Numbered from the stretch's first letter, positions 9,853 through 19,314 are shown. The stretch: DNA of 64,000 nt from Myxococcaceae bacterium (GCA_017500825.1 JAFVYB010000080.1:1-64000); one strand, 5' to 3'. The notes: generated by a model not told the origin, from the sequence alone. Program-made: numbers and translations.

Positions 9853-11307
9853 TCAGCGCGCGGCGTTGGCGCTCAGCGAGACGAAGTGTTTGACGAGCAG
9901 GTTTTTCATCACGTCGCGGCGGTAGTCGGCGCTGCCGCGCACGTCGGACATGGGCGTGGCCTCGGTCGCCAGGATTTCGGCCGCCTCGACGAAGGTCGCC
10001 TCGGCAAAGGGCCTTCCGGCGAGGAACGCCGAGGTCTTTTTCATCAGGAGGGTGGTCGGGCCGACGCCGCCGCAGCACAGGCGCGCCTTTCGGATCGCCT
10101 TGCCGCCATTGTCGAGCTCAAGGGCGAGGGCCGAGTTGACCGACGAGATGTCGAGCTCCTGGCGTTTGCTGGCCTTCTGGAAGTCGACGGCATCGAAGCG
10201 GCCCTTGTCGATGGAGATGGCGCAGATCCACTCGCCTGCCGTGAGCGCCAGCCGCTTGTAGCCGAGGAAGAGCTCGTCGAGCTTGAGGTCGCGCGCGCCG
10301 TCCGGGCCGTCGAGGTGGAGCGTCGCGTCGAGGGCCATCAGCAGGACCACCGCGTCGGCGACGGGCGAGGCGTTGGCGATGTTGCCCGCGGCTGTGGCCA
10401 TGGTGCGCACCTGGTGGGAGGCCATCTGCGCAATCGTCGCGCCGAGGATGGGCAGGCTCGCGCGGGTGGCCTCCGCGAGATCGACGAGCGTGACACCGGC
10501 GCCAAAGGTGAGGCGGTCGCCTGTGTCGCGGATTTCCTTCATCGAGGCGAGGCGCGTGAGGTCGACGAGGCAGGGCGGACGCGCGCGGCGCTTTTTGACG
10601 CCGATCATCACGTCCGAACCGCCGCTGACGAACTGGATGGGCTGGCCTTTTCGCTCGGCGACAAAGGTGCGCAGGCTGTCCACGCTCGCCGGGGCAAAGA
10701 AGATCTGGCCCTCCCGCTCGATGAGGATGTCGTCCCGGGCGGACGCGTCGCCAAGCGCGCGCAGCTTGTCTTCGGTCGCGTCGAGATAGGCCGGGCGCAT
10801 GGCCTCGGGCGCGTCAGGCTGGCGGGAGATGAACTCGGGGATACGACGGATCGAGGCGTAACCGGTGCAGCGGCAGATGTTGCCGGCGAGCGCGGTGTGG
10901 ACCTCCTGTCCGCTGGGCGCGGCCTTCGTCAGGTAGAGCCCGAGGAGCGAGGTGGCGATGCCGGGGGTGCAGAAGCCGCACTGCGTGGCGTGGGCGTCGA
11001 CGATCGCCCGCTGGATGGGGTGGAGCTCTTGTCCCTGCGCCATGCCCTCGACGGTGATCACATGCTTGCCGTCGATCTGGATGGCCGGTGTGAGGCAGGC
11101 GACGACGGACTTGTAGCGGACAGAACCGCCCACCAGCTCGCCGAGCACCACGGTGCAGGCGCCGCAGTCGCCCTCGCCGCAACCCTCCTTGGTGCCGGTC
11201 AGTTCAAGGTCTTCGCGGATGAGTTCGAGCAGCGTCGTCTCAGGGGCGATGGCGCGCTCCTCGTCGCGGCCATTGAGAAAGAAGCGGACGGTCTTTTTCA
11301 CGGTCAT
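9853..11307 (-). CDS. xdhA: Xanthine dehydrogenase, [2Fe-2S]/FAD subunit
   Basis: Small subunit combining an N-terminal plant-type [2Fe-2S] domain (Cys43, Cys48, Cys51, Cys71), a helical second [2Fe-2S] domain (Cys110, Cys113, Cys145, Cys147) and a FAD-binding domain with a CO-dehydrogenase-like C-terminal region. It carries electrons from the molybdenum site to NAD. 484 residues, the Rhodobacter-type fused arrangement. The start is ATG 11307 with AGAGG upstream. It is first in an xdhA-xdhB operon whose promoter must lie in the 223 bp shared with the divergent small membrane-protein genes. Confidence 0.95.
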   Translation of the reverse strand: MTVKKTVRFFLNGRDEERAIAPETTLLELIREDLELTGTKEGCGEGDCGACTVVLGELVGGSVRYKSVVACLTPAIQIDGKHVITVEGMAQGQELHPIQRAIVDAHATQCGFCTPGIATSLLGLYLTKAAPSGQEVHTALAGNICRCTGYASIRRIPEFISRQPDAPEAMRPAYLDATEDKLRALGDASARDDILIEREGQIFFAPASVDSLRTFVAERKGQPIQFVSGGSDVMIGVKKRRARPPCLVDLTRLASMKEIRDTGDRLTFGAGVTLVDLAEATRASLPILGATIAQMASHQVRTMATAAGNIANASPVADAVVLLMALDATLHLDGPDGARDLKLDELFLGYKRLALTAGEWICAISIDKGRFDAVDFQKASKRQELDISSVNSALALELDNGGKAIRKARLCCGGVGPTTLLMKKTSAFLAGRPFAEATFVEAAEILATEATPMSDVRGSADYRRDVMKNLLVKHFVSLSANAAR

Positions 11308-11530
11308 GACGGCTGACCTCTTCTCGAAAAAAGGGATGGCGTCGCGCGACCGTCGAGGCGTCGGCTGGGCCTCGTCTCCCAAGGGGGGCGGGCGCGGCGG
11401 CGGAGCGCTCTGGACCACTCGAAAAAGCCTGTCAAGGGAGCATCCCGGACGCTTTTTTCATTCGGGAGGTGGCGCGGTGGCAGCCGCGTGCGCAGCTTTG
11501 CGGTCGAGCGAAATTTCGAGGGGGCACGGC

Positions 11531-11770
11531 ATGGCAGGCGAACGGGAGCAGTCGTATCGGGGCGTTCGGCGCGACGACAGGGCGGACGAGTTGCGCGTCA
11601 TTCAGGAGGAGATCGCGCGGGCCCGGGACGAGGTGGCGCGCTCGGTGATGGCGCTGAAGGATCGCGTGGTCGATTCCGTCGACTGGCGCGGCTTTGTGCG
11701 GTCGCGGCCGCGCGTGGCGTTCTTCGTCTCGTTTGGCCTGGGGCTTTGGCTGGGGCTGCGCCGGCGCTGA
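11531..11770 (+). CDS. Small tail-anchored membrane protein (DUF3618-like)
   Basis: 79 residues. A charged helical region (DELRVIQEEIARARDEVARS and following) resembles DUF3618, and is followed by one C-terminal membrane segment rich in Gly and Phe that ends in three arginines. Function unknown. It starts at ATG 11531. It is the first of three short plus-strand genes, each with amphipathic N-terminal helices and a single glycine-containing membrane helix. The family is found in bacterial inner membranes, sometimes linked to envelope stress, but no specific role is shown here. Confidence 0.7.
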   Translation: MAGEREQSYRGVRRDDRADELRVIQEEIARARDEVARSVMALKDRVVDSVDWRGFVRSRPRVAFFVSFGLGLWLGLRRR

Positions 11771-11868
11771 GGCGCTGAGACTTGGGCGCGTCGCGGCGTC
11801 CGGGAAGGGCGAAAGCAGGAAGGCGTGAGAGGCGCCGCCGTGGCGCGGCGTTTGCGGAGGGCGGAGTC

Positions 11869-12162
11869 ATGGACAGAGAGACGTGGGAGTCGGGGCGCGT
11901 GGATCGGCAGTCGCCTCAGGCGCGCGCGGGTGTCGCCGAGGCAGAGGTCGAGGCAGAAGTCGAAGCCATGGAAGCGATGGAGGCCTTGGAGGCCGCCGAG
12001 AGCATCGAAGAGCGCGTTCAGGCGGGCGTCGACGTGGCGCGGGTGCGTCTGACGGCGATCAACGAGCGGGCGGTGGCCGCGATGCGGGCGCACCCCGGGA
12101 CCACGATCCTCGTCGCGCTGGGGCTGGGCTACCTCGTCGGGCGGATGGCCTCGCGCCGATGA
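11869..12162 (+). CDS. Small membrane protein with glycine-zipper anchor (ElaB/YqjD-like)
   Basis: 97 residues from ATG 11869, which has GGAGG nine bases upstream. A very acidic, Glu- and Ala-rich helical stretch with repeated EVEAEVEAMEAMEALEA character is followed by a C-terminal anchor containing LGLGYLVGRMASRR. That ending matches the glycine-zipper anchors of the DUF883/ElaB/YqjD group, which bind ribosomes at the inner membrane in E. coli. Its stop overlaps the next gene as ATGA, implying translational coupling. Confidence 0.7.
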   Translation: MDRETWESGRVDRQSPQARAGVAEAEVEAEVEAMEAMEALEAAESIEERVQAGVDVARVRLTAINERAVAAMRAHPGTTILVALGLGYLVGRMASRR

Positions 12163-12500
12163 GCGGCGGCGGGCGCGAAGGGGAGGGCGAGATGGGGATC
12201 GACAGGCGTCTCGCGTCGTCGGCCGGACACGTCCGCAGGATGGCGGCGCACTCGAAGGCCATTCAGGGCGAGTCGCAGGCGCTTCTCGCCGAGGCGCGGG
12301 CGGCGGTCGACGATGTGCGCGGCGCGGTCGTGGAGAATCCCTGGGGCGCGGCCCTGGCGGCGATGGGGCTGGGCTACGTCCTGGGCGGCGGCCTCTTCAC
12401 GCGGACGACGGCGCGCCTGTTGTGTCTGGGCGCCCGGGCGGTCCTCCTGCCGGCGATGGAGGATCGGCTGTCGCGCGCGCTGAGTGAAACGATGGAATGA
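12159..12500 (+). CDS. Small membrane protein paralogue with glycine-zipper helix
   Basis: 113 residues from ATG 12159, which overlaps the previous stop; a second ATG at 12192 has a better GGGGAGGG site and may be the true start. An amphipathic helix with conserved AAVDDVRGAVVENPW is followed by a glycine-rich membrane segment (AMGLGYVLGGGLF) and, unlike its neighbour, about 35 further residues. The shared GLGY-LVG/VLG motif suggests that this gene and the one before it are duplicated copies. Function unknown. Confidence 0.65.
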   Translation: MSGGGREGEGEMGIDRRLASSAGHVRRMAAHSKAIQGESQALLAEARAAVDDVRGAVVENPWGAALAAMGLGYVLGGGLFTRTTARLLCLGARAVLLPAMEDRLSRALSETME

Positions 12501-12682
12501 CGCGTGTCGGACTGAGTGGTTCGGACCTCTGGCGCTGGACCGCCGCGGTTGGGGATGGCGCGGTCGCGGGGGAGGGGGCGCCGGGCGGTGGCTGACGCGT
12601 CGCTTGTCGTCGCGCATGACGCACCCGTGTTGTCGCGCTGCGTCTTGACCCCCGGAGGTGGGCGGCCAAGAAGCGCCGGACC

Positions 12683-14242
12683 ATGTCCTCCGCGCCTCAA
12701 CGCCACCCCGGCCTTTGTCTCGCCCTGCCTCTCGTCGCTCTCGCCCTGGCGTTCTCCTCCCTCGCCCTGGGGTGTGGCGCGCAAAATCGCGTGGACGACT
12801 ACGCGGAGCCGGTGGCCGCGCGCTGCCCCTCCATCACCTCGATCGCGCCGGTCCTCGCCGACGCCCTCAATACGAGCAGCCCCGATCGCCTGCTCGACAT
12901 CGTCGAGCGCTACGGCCTGACAGAGCAGCGCGCCGATGGCCTGCCCAGTCCGCTGCAATCCGTCTTCTGGATGATCCTGCGCACGCTCAACGACATGGGC
13001 GCCGACATCCCCGAACCGGGCGCGCCCGAGGGCCAGCGCTGCAACGACCTGACGCCCCCGCCGGCGACCGACTCCAACCGCCTCTGCGAGGCGCGGCGAC
13101 TGCTCAAACTCTTCATCCACGAGGGCGCGGCGCTCGATTCGCTCGAACTCATCAGCAGCGTGATGCGCGACCTGCTCGACGAGGGCAAAGGCGACTGCGG
13201 GGAAGAGGACGGCGAGGCGTGCCAAGAATCGTTTGGCGGGCTGCGCGTCGGCGTCGCGGATGTGCTGGCGATCATCGGCGATGGCTGTGGCCGCCGGGAT
13301 GTCTGCGACCCCTACGATCTCTTCGATCTGATCATCGGCTTTCTCGGCTTCCTCGAACCGACGGTCGACGAGCCCGACCGCCCGCACCGCCTGCTCGACG
13401 CGATCCGCGCCCCCATCACCCATCCGTGGACCGAGGCGGGCCTGTTGCTGCTCAAGGACCTGATGACCACCGACGCCTGGATCGCCTTCGTCAACCTGAT
13501 CATCGACAACATCATGATCCTGCCGACCGAGGGCGAGGCCTTCGCGGCGCGCTACCACGAGGGCATCGAGGTGCCGCTCAACGCTGTCCTGACCAGCGCC
13601 GGCGTGACGCGTGAGAGCGAAAAATACGGCGATCTGCGGCAGGCGCTCGACGTCCTGATCGGCGGCCACGAGGATCCGCTGCGGCCCCATGGCGCCGCGC
13701 GCCCGATCATCTACGACCTGCTCGATCCTGCCGGCCCGTGGAAGGTCCTCGGCCCCTTGCAGGGCTTCCTCTACTGCTGGCGCAACATCGACCCCGACTC
13801 GGACATCGCGCGCTTTGTCCTCGAACTCGACGCGGGCGAGGGCGTCAGCAACCTGGGCTGGCTCGTCGACATCCTGGAGGCGCTGATCGCGGTCGACGAT
13901 CGCATCGCCATGATCACCTTCACGCGGCGGACGCTGCAGATGATGCGCGCCGACGCAGAGGGCACGTTCGCGATTCAGCGCATCTGCGCCGCCTTTCTCG
14001 ACGACACGCCCGATCCGCGCACCTTCGAGACGAGCATCGAGGTTCTCCTGCCCGGCGTGCGCGAGTTCTTCGCCACCGACACGCTGCGCGAGCTCTTCTG
14101 CCTGCTCGACGCCTTTCTCTACGGCTGTTCGGGTGGCCCATTGCCCGCCTGCGAGGTGCCTTTTGAGACGGGGGCGAGCCTTTGGGAGGCAGAGGAGGGC
14201 GCGCGCGCTTCTTCTTCGGTTTGGCTGGAAGAGGCCTTTTGA
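12683..14242 (+). CDS. Large secreted lipoprotein of unknown function
   Basis: 519 residues. The N-terminal signal ends at a lipobox-like ALGC (Cys31). The mature protein is acidic, mostly helical in character, and has about fifteen cysteines spread along it, suggesting disulfides in the periplasm or at the cell surface. No catalytic motif or known domain was recognised. The start is ATG 12683 with only a weak ribosome site. It converges with the aldehyde dehydrogenase gene, 21 bp apart, with no clear terminator between them. Confidence 0.75.
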   Translation: MSSAPQRHPGLCLALPLVALALAFSSLALGCGAQNRVDDYAEPVAARCPSITSIAPVLADALNTSSPDRLLDIVERYGLTEQRADGLPSPLQSVFWMILRTLNDMGADIPEPGAPEGQRCNDLTPPPATDSNRLCEARRLLKLFIHEGAALDSLELISSVMRDLLDEGKGDCGEEDGEACQESFGGLRVGVADVLAIIGDGCGRRDVCDPYDLFDLIIGFLGFLEPTVDEPDRPHRLLDAIRAPITHPWTEAGLLLLKDLMTTDAWIAFVNLIIDNIMILPTEGEAFAARYHEGIEVPLNAVLTSAGVTRESEKYGDLRQALDVLIGGHEDPLRPHGAARPIIYDLLDPAGPWKVLGPLQGFLYCWRNIDPDSDIARFVLELDAGEGVSNLGWLVDILEALIAVDDRIAMITFTRRTLQMMRADAEGTFAIQRICAAFLDDTPDPRTFETSIEVLLPGVREFFATDTLRELFCLLDAFLYGCSGGPLPACEVPFETGASLWEAEEGARASSSVWLEEAF

Positions 14243-14263
14243 GACGCTTTTGGACGCGTCGCC

Positions 14264-15829
14264 TCAGTCGATGCCCGGCAGCCATTTGAGAAGGGCGATC
14301 GCCCGGCTCATCCAGCGGCGGTAGCGCCCTCCGTCACCGCCCACGAGCTGCGAGACGGGCATGATCCGCTGCACGGCCACGGTCTGCGCCTGCGCATATT
14401 TCAAAAATCCCTCGCGCCCGTGCCGCCGCCCGAGTCCCGAGGCCTTGAAGCCACCCATCGGCGCGTCCACCGAGGCCCAGGCTGCGGCGTAGGGCTCGTT
14501 GATGTTGACCGTTCCAGCCTCGATGCGCCGCGCCATGTCGAGCGCCCGACGCGTGTCGCGCGTCCAGAGGCTGGCGTTGAGCCCGTAGCGGGTGTCGTTC
14601 GCGCGCTCGATGGCCTCCTCGTCCGAGTCGAAGCGGTAGAGCGACGCCAGCGGCCCGAACGTCTCCTCGGCAAAGACTTCCATCGAGCTGTCGACGCCCT
14701 CCAGCACGGTCGGCTCATGGAACCAGGGGCCGAGGTCGGGTCTGGCGTGCCCCCCGGCGATCAGGCGCGCGCCCTTGTCCAGCGCGTCGCGCACGTGTCG
14801 CGTCACCTTGTCGAGCTGGGCGGCGCTGACGAGCGACCCCATGTCGGCCTCGTCGTCAAAGCCGGCGCCAAGCCGCATCGCGTTCACGCCCTGAGCCAGC
14901 CGCCGGGTGAATTCGTCGGCGATGGCCGCGTGGACGAAGATCCGCTCGATCGAGATGCACAGCTGACCGGCGTTGGCAAAGCAGCCGACGAGCGCGCCCT
15001 GCACCGCCCTGTCGAGATCGGCGTCGCGGCGGACGATCATCGCGTTTTTGCCGCCCAGTTCGAGCGAGGCGCCGATGAGCCGTTCGCCCGCCTGCCTGGC
15101 GATGATGGCGCCGGTCTGGCTGCTGCCGGTGAAGGTGACGCCGTCGACCGCGTCGAGGAGGGGGGTGCCGAGCTCGCGTCCTTCGCCGGTGACGACCTGA
15201 AAGAGATCTGCTGGCAGTCCCGCCTCTTCAAGCAGCGCGGCGACAAAGAGGGCGGTGAGGGGTGTCTGCTGGTCGGGCTTGAGCAGGGCCGCGTTGCCCA
15301 TCAGGAGCGCCGGGATGGCGTCGGTGACGGCGAGCGAGAGCGGGTAGTTCCAGGGCGCGATGAAGCCGACGAGGCCGAGCGGCAGGTGGTTGACGCGCGT
15401 CCGGGTGAGGAAGGGCAGGGCGCCCTGGCGCGATTCGGAGCGCAGATGACGCCTGGCGGCGCGGGCCGAGTAGCGGCTGCAGATGGCCGTATCGAGCACC
15501 TCCTCGAAGGCGTGGCGGCGCGCTTTGCCGCTTTCGAGCTGGATGAGGTCGAGCAGCTGTTCCTGGCGATCGAGGACGAGGTCGTGCAGGCGCATGAAGA
15601 CGCGCCCCCGCTCGGCGATCGAGGTCTTGCGCCATGATTTTTGGGCGCGGCGGGCGCGGCGGGCGGCCCACGCCACGTCGTCCGGATCGCAGCGCGGCAC
15701 CTCGGCGATGGTGGCGCCGGTGAAGGGCGCGGTCAGGGGGGTGGCGCGGTGTTCGCGCGCGCTGTCGAGGCTGACGCGTTTCAGAAGGCTGTCGATGAGG
15801 TCGCGCGAGAGGTGTCGGGGCAGGTTCAT
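14264..15829 (-). CDS. Succinate-semialdehyde dehydrogenase (GabD2-like aldehyde dehydrogenase)
   Basis: NAD(P)-dependent oxidation of an aldehyde to its acid; the closest family by sequence character is mycobacterial-type GabD2, which oxidises succinic semialdehyde. 521 residues. The motif APWNYP at about 158 is followed by the cofactor segment FTGSSQTG, the general base Glu257 in LELGGK and the nucleophile Cys291 in NAGQLCIS. ATG 15829 overlaps the stop of the upstream M23 peptidase gene by ATGA, so translation is likely coupled. The true aldehyde substrate is not certain. Confidence 0.88.
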   Translation of the reverse strand: MNLPRHLSRDLIDSLLKRVSLDSAREHRATPLTAPFTGATIAEVPRCDPDDVAWAARRARRAQKSWRKTSIAERGRVFMRLHDLVLDRQEQLLDLIQLESGKARRHAFEEVLDTAICSRYSARAARRHLRSESRQGALPFLTRTRVNHLPLGLVGFIAPWNYPLSLAVTDAIPALLMGNAALLKPDQQTPLTALFVAALLEEAGLPADLFQVVTGEGRELGTPLLDAVDGVTFTGSSQTGAIIARQAGERLIGASLELGGKNAMIVRRDADLDRAVQGALVGCFANAGQLCISIERIFVHAAIADEFTRRLAQGVNAMRLGAGFDDEADMGSLVSAAQLDKVTRHVRDALDKGARLIAGGHARPDLGPWFHEPTVLEGVDSSMEVFAEETFGPLASLYRFDSDEEAIERANDTRYGLNASLWTRDTRRALDMARRIEAGTVNINEPYAAAWASVDAPMGGFKASGLGRRHGREGFLKYAQAQTVAVQRIMPVSQLVGGDGGRYRRWMSRAIALLKWLPGID

Positions 15830-17013
15830 GGGGTGTGGTCGCGTCGGTCAGAGGCGGTGATGGCGCTTGGGGGCGCGGGGGTGGATGCAGGCGCGGTTGG
15901 ACCGCTCGTCGCCTTGTCGCTGGCGTCGTCTTGAGCGGCGACGTGCGCTGTCGGCGCGGCGCTTTGGACCTTGGCCAGGGAGGGGGAAGGGCCCTCGGGA
16001 AAGAAGTCGAAGGCGAGCAGGCTGGCCGGGTCAAAGCTCGTCTCGCCCGCCTTGGCCTCCATGTGCAGGTGCGGCCCGGTGACGCGTCCGGTCATGCCCA
16101 TCTTGCCGATGAGCTGCCCCCGCCTGACGCGCTCTCCCTCTTCGACGGCGAACTCGCTCAGGTGGAAGTAGGCGGTGAAGAGGTCGGCGCCGTGGCTGAG
16201 GATGACGGCGTTGCCCGCGTAGAAGCAGCCGCGACGCATGCGCACCACGCCGTCGGCCGCGGCGAAGATGGGGGTGCCGGTGTCGCCGTCGAGGTCGAGG
16301 CCCATGTGGCGCGATTTGGTCTTGCCGTTGAAGACGCGGCGCACGCCAAAGACCGAGGTGACGCGGGCGCTGTCCGAGACCGGATTCTGGAAGTTTTGCG
16401 TGAACAGGGGCGGCTCAAAGGCGGCGCTGTAGGCCTCGGCAAAGGCCTTTTTGTCGGCGCGTCCGCGCGCTTTTTGCTCGGGCGAGGGGCTGGTGAACTG
16501 GCGCGCCACGGTCAGCCGCCGCTGAGGGAATTTTTTGGGCGCGATAGCCACCTGGACGCCCGCCTTGTGGCGTTGGCCCGCGCTTTGCCACTCGATGGTG
16601 ACCGGTGATTGGCCCGGCGGAGTGGTGACGCGCACGGCGCCGTAGCCGCGAAAGAGGCCGTCTGCGACGCGAAAGGCGCGGAAGGTGGATTTGCCGAGAC
16701 GGAGGGTGGGCGATTGGGCGCCTGACAGGGCGATGTCGAATTCGAAGATGCCGCCGGGAGACAGTCGCGCCGGTCGAAGCGTGAGCAGGCCTTCGCCAGG
16801 GAGCGGGTGGCGCGCGGTGTCGGGGCGCGATGTGTCGACGGTCGCGGCGTCGGCGTGTCCTGGCGCCTGTGCCTCGCGCGCGGTCGGGGCGCTTGCGGCG
16901 GCTTTGGCGTCGGCGTGTCGATTCGGTCTCTGAGCGCGCGCGATGGACGGCAACGCCAGCGTCGCCAGGGCTGCGAGGCAGAGAAGTCGGGCGGCTCGTT
17001 GAGTCGTTCGCAA
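15826..17013 (-). CDS. Exported M23-family metallopeptidase
   Basis: Periplasmic zinc endopeptidase of the LytM/lysostaphin type that would cut peptidoglycan cross-links. The zinc motif is complete: HMGLD (His236, Asp240) and GPHLHME (His315, His317). The N-terminal domain resembles the beta-sandwich often found before M23 domains, and a Pro/Ala-rich tail follows. I chose TTG 17013 because GGGAGGGA sits just before it and the product then begins with a compact signal peptide ending PSIARA; ATG 17076 or 17214 would add 21 or 67 unlikely residues. It is coupled to the aldehyde dehydrogenase by a 4-base overlap. Confidence 0.88.
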   Translation of the reverse strand: MRTTQRAARLLCLAALATLALPSIARAQRPNRHADAKAAASAPTAREAQAPGHADAATVDTSRPDTARHPLPGEGLLTLRPARLSPGGIFEFDIALSGAQSPTLRLGKSTFRAFRVADGLFRGYGAVRVTTPPGQSPVTIEWQSAGQRHKAGVQVAIAPKKFPQRRLTVARQFTSPSPEQKARGRADKKAFAEAYSAAFEPPLFTQNFQNPVSDSARVTSVFGVRRVFNGKTKSRHMGLDLDGDTGTPIFAAADGVVRMRRGCFYAGNAVILSHGADLFTAYFHLSEFAVEEGERVRRGQLIGKMGMTGRVTGPHLHMEAKAGETSFDPASLLAFDFFPEGPSPSLAKVQSAAPTAHVAAQDDASDKATSGPTAPASTPAPPSAITASDRRDHTP

Positions 17014-17024
17014 GGGTCCCTCCC
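17011..17024 (-). promoter_or_regulatory. Ribosome site deciding a TTG start
   Basis: On the minus strand GGGAGGGA (17024-17017) is followed by CCC and TTG. The TTG lies directly in front of a short arginine-containing n-region and a hydrophobic signal core, which supports it as the start of the M23 peptidase. Confidence 0.6.
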
Positions 17025-17181
17025 AGGGAAAGAGCGCCTTTTGAGCAGGGCGCGGCGCCGCAACAACGCTCGGCATGGGGGCTTCCCCAAAAAGACGTTT
17101 TCGGCGCTCGAAGTCGCGTTTCGGATCGTCCAGAGTGCCGCGCCTTTTCTTCACCCCGCCCATGTCGCCGCCGAAAGACGC

Positions 17182-17201
17182 GCCCCCCTCGGGGCTTTTT
17201 T
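17182..17201 (+). terminator. Terminator-like hairpin in a lipoprotein leader
   Basis: GCCCC and GGGGC pair around a CCTC loop and are followed by six T residues. The hairpin ends 34 bases before ATG 17236. No plus-strand gene lies upstream, so it would act in the leader of that gene or end an unseen short transcript. Confidence 0.55.
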
Positions 17202-17235
17202 CGCGCGCGGCCACGGGCCCTCTCCAGAGGTCTTC

Positions 17236-19209
17236 ATGTCACGCCGCATCCCGCCCGCCCTCTTCTTCCTCCTCATCCTCTGCCTCGCTGCCGCGCCCGC
17301 CTGCTCGGAAGGCGAATCCGGCGATCCCGTCGAGAGCGACGCCTCGGTCGCGCCGCCGAACGAAGACGCCCAGGTCGCGCCCGAGCCCGACGCCAGCGAA
17401 CCCGAGCCCGACAGCGGCGAGATCACGCCCGAGCCGGACAGTGGCGAGCCCGATCCCGAGCCGGACAGCGGCGAAATCGACGAGCCGGGCGACGAGGTCG
17501 TCTACGACGTGGAAGTTGTCTCGACCTGGCCGACCGACGGCGCCACCGACGTGCCGCTCACCGCCTCGATCGCCGTCACTTTCAACCAGGCGATGTTCCC
17601 CAACAGCCTCACCGCAGCGTCCTCGAACAGCGACGAACGCGATCACAACGTCGCCCTCAGAGCTCAAGGGTCGGGCGCGGCCGTCGCCGTCACCAAGAAG
17701 GACGGCGCGGACAAGATCACCTTCGTCTACACGCCCAACGCGCCGCTTCTCGCCGAGACCACCTACACGCTGACCATCCGCGGCGGCGGCGACGAGACCG
17801 AAGAGAACGACGCGGCCCGCTCCCAGCGCCGCACGCGCATGGCCGAGGACTTCAGCTTCTCGTTCACCACCGCTTCGGCGGACGCGGCGACCGAGGCGCT
17901 CGAAGTGACCTCGATCACGCCGGCTGACGGCAGCGAAGACGTGCCCAACACCACGCGGGTCACCGTCACCTTCAACCAGCCGATCCAGGCCGCCACGCTC
18001 TACCTCGTGCCCGATGGCCAGGGTGCGAGCCCCAAGACGCAGGGGACATTCTGGGTGAGCGACAGCGCGTCGTTCCTCTTCCCCGAGCCGGGCACGCTCA
18101 CCGTCGCCGAGGACATGACGAGCGCCACCTTCGCGCTCAATCCCGGCGCCGCCCTCGCCAGCGGCCGCGCCTACCACGTCGGCATCAAGGGCTGCGCCGA
18201 CACCGTCAACCCGGCCAACAGCCCCTGCCTCAGGGCCCTCTCCGGCGCCCGGCTCGAAGACGACTTCACCGCCTCCTTCACCACCGCCGGCGCGCGCCAG
18301 GGGACGATCGGCGAGCTCTACGAGTTGGCCCAGGGCCTGGCGGACGACAGCGAATCGGTCGCGACCAACCTGCGCATCGAGGGGGCGACCATGACCTACT
18401 ACCGGGATGTCTCGAACAACGAGGGCTTCTTCATTCAGCGCGAGGAAGAGGTCGACGGCGAGACGCGGCTGGTCGGCATCTACGTCAACACGCTCGGCCG
18501 CTACCCCTCGATCCCGGTCTGGCCGATGTTTGAGACCGCCTCTGGCGCCTGGATGGGCGACGAGAATCCGATCGTCGCCGAGGACGAGCGCGCCGCCTTC
18601 GCCGGCTACCCCGTCATCGACCTTGCGGTGACTTCAGTCGGCACGAGCGACGGCATGGCCTTTGTCAAGACGGATGGCTTCCCGACCATGAGCAAGACAG
18701 GCGAGCGCGCGATCGGCGAGATCATCGCGGCAGGCGAAGTGACGATCGTCAACCAGGCGAACAAGCTCGTCCTCGCAGACGACCTCCTCGGCACGCTCGT
18801 CATGGTCGAGGGCAAGGCGCGCTACACGGGCAAGCAGAACAGCAACAGCCGCGTCTGGTTCGATCTGCGTTGGGGCGAGCCGATTGGCGGCACCATCTAT
18901 GACCAGGTGCGCAAGGTCCGGCTGCTGCTCTCGACCGACCAGATGGACCTGCTCGGCCTAACGAAGACCACCGAGGTTGATCAGGCGACGCTGCGCGTGC
19001 TCGCGCCCCTGCAGAAGGGCAAGTTCAACGACGAGCAGCTGCTCTACGTGCAGCCGACGAAGATCTCCTCGATCGAGTGCGTCCCCAGCCAGAGTGGCGC
19101 GACCGAGACGTGTGGCGCGGTGGCGCGTTCGGCCGCCGAGCTCGACGCCGACCCCGAGCTGATGCGCGATGTCGTGCGCGTCGAAGAGGCGGTTTCCGAA
19201 GAAGAGTGA
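17236..19209 (+). CDS. Lipoprotein with two bacterial Ig-like (Big_5) domains
   Basis: 657 residues. The signal peptide ends at the lipobox AAPAC (Cys21). An acidic linker with three to four copies of PEPDSGE-type repeats follows (about residues 50-85). Two Big_5-like domains then begin at STWPTDGATDVPLTASIAVTF and SITPADGSEDVPNTTRVTVTF. The remaining C-terminal half, about 300 residues, was not recognised; it contains few cysteines and could be a beta-rich binding module. ATG 17236 has AGAGG upstream. Probably displayed on the outer membrane; function unknown. Confidence 0.82.
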   Translation: MSRRIPPALFFLLILCLAAAPACSEGESGDPVESDASVAPPNEDAQVAPEPDASEPEPDSGEITPEPDSGEPDPEPDSGEIDEPGDEVVYDVEVVSTWPTDGATDVPLTASIAVTFNQAMFPNSLTAASSNSDERDHNVALRAQGSGAAVAVTKKDGADKITFVYTPNAPLLAETTYTLTIRGGGDETEENDAARSQRRTRMAEDFSFSFTTASADAATEALEVTSITPADGSEDVPNTTRVTVTFNQPIQAATLYLVPDGQGASPKTQGTFWVSDSASFLFPEPGTLTVAEDMTSATFALNPGAALASGRAYHVGIKGCADTVNPANSPCLRALSGARLEDDFTASFTTAGARQGTIGELYELAQGLADDSESVATNLRIEGATMTYYRDVSNNEGFFIQREEEVDGETRLVGIYVNTLGRYPSIPVWPMFETASGAWMGDENPIVAEDERAAFAGYPVIDLAVTSVGTSDGMAFVKTDGFPTMSKTGERAIGEIIAAGEVTIVNQANKLVLADDLLGTLVMVEGKARYTGKQNSNSRVWFDLRWGEPIGGTIYDQVRKVRLLLSTDQMDLLGLTKTTEVDQATLRVLAPLQKGKFNDEQLLYVQPTKISSIECVPSQSGATETCGAVARSAAELDADPELMRDVVRVEEAVSEEE

Positions 19210-19237
19210 GCGGGCTTATGCCCTGGCTAAACGCCTG

Positions 19238-19282
19238 AACGCGGCTGGTGGCCTGTCGATGGGTCGCCCGCCGCGTTTTTTT
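19238..19282 (+). terminator. Intrinsic terminator after the Big_5 lipoprotein gene
   Basis: AACGCGGC at 19238-19245 pairs with GCCGCGTT at 19270-19277 and runs into seven T residues. It lies 29 bp beyond the stop, in the convergent gap with the radical SAM gene. Confidence 0.8.
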
Positions 19283-19314
19283 GCGCGCGCGTCGCGGTTT
19301 TTCAGTCGGGCGAC

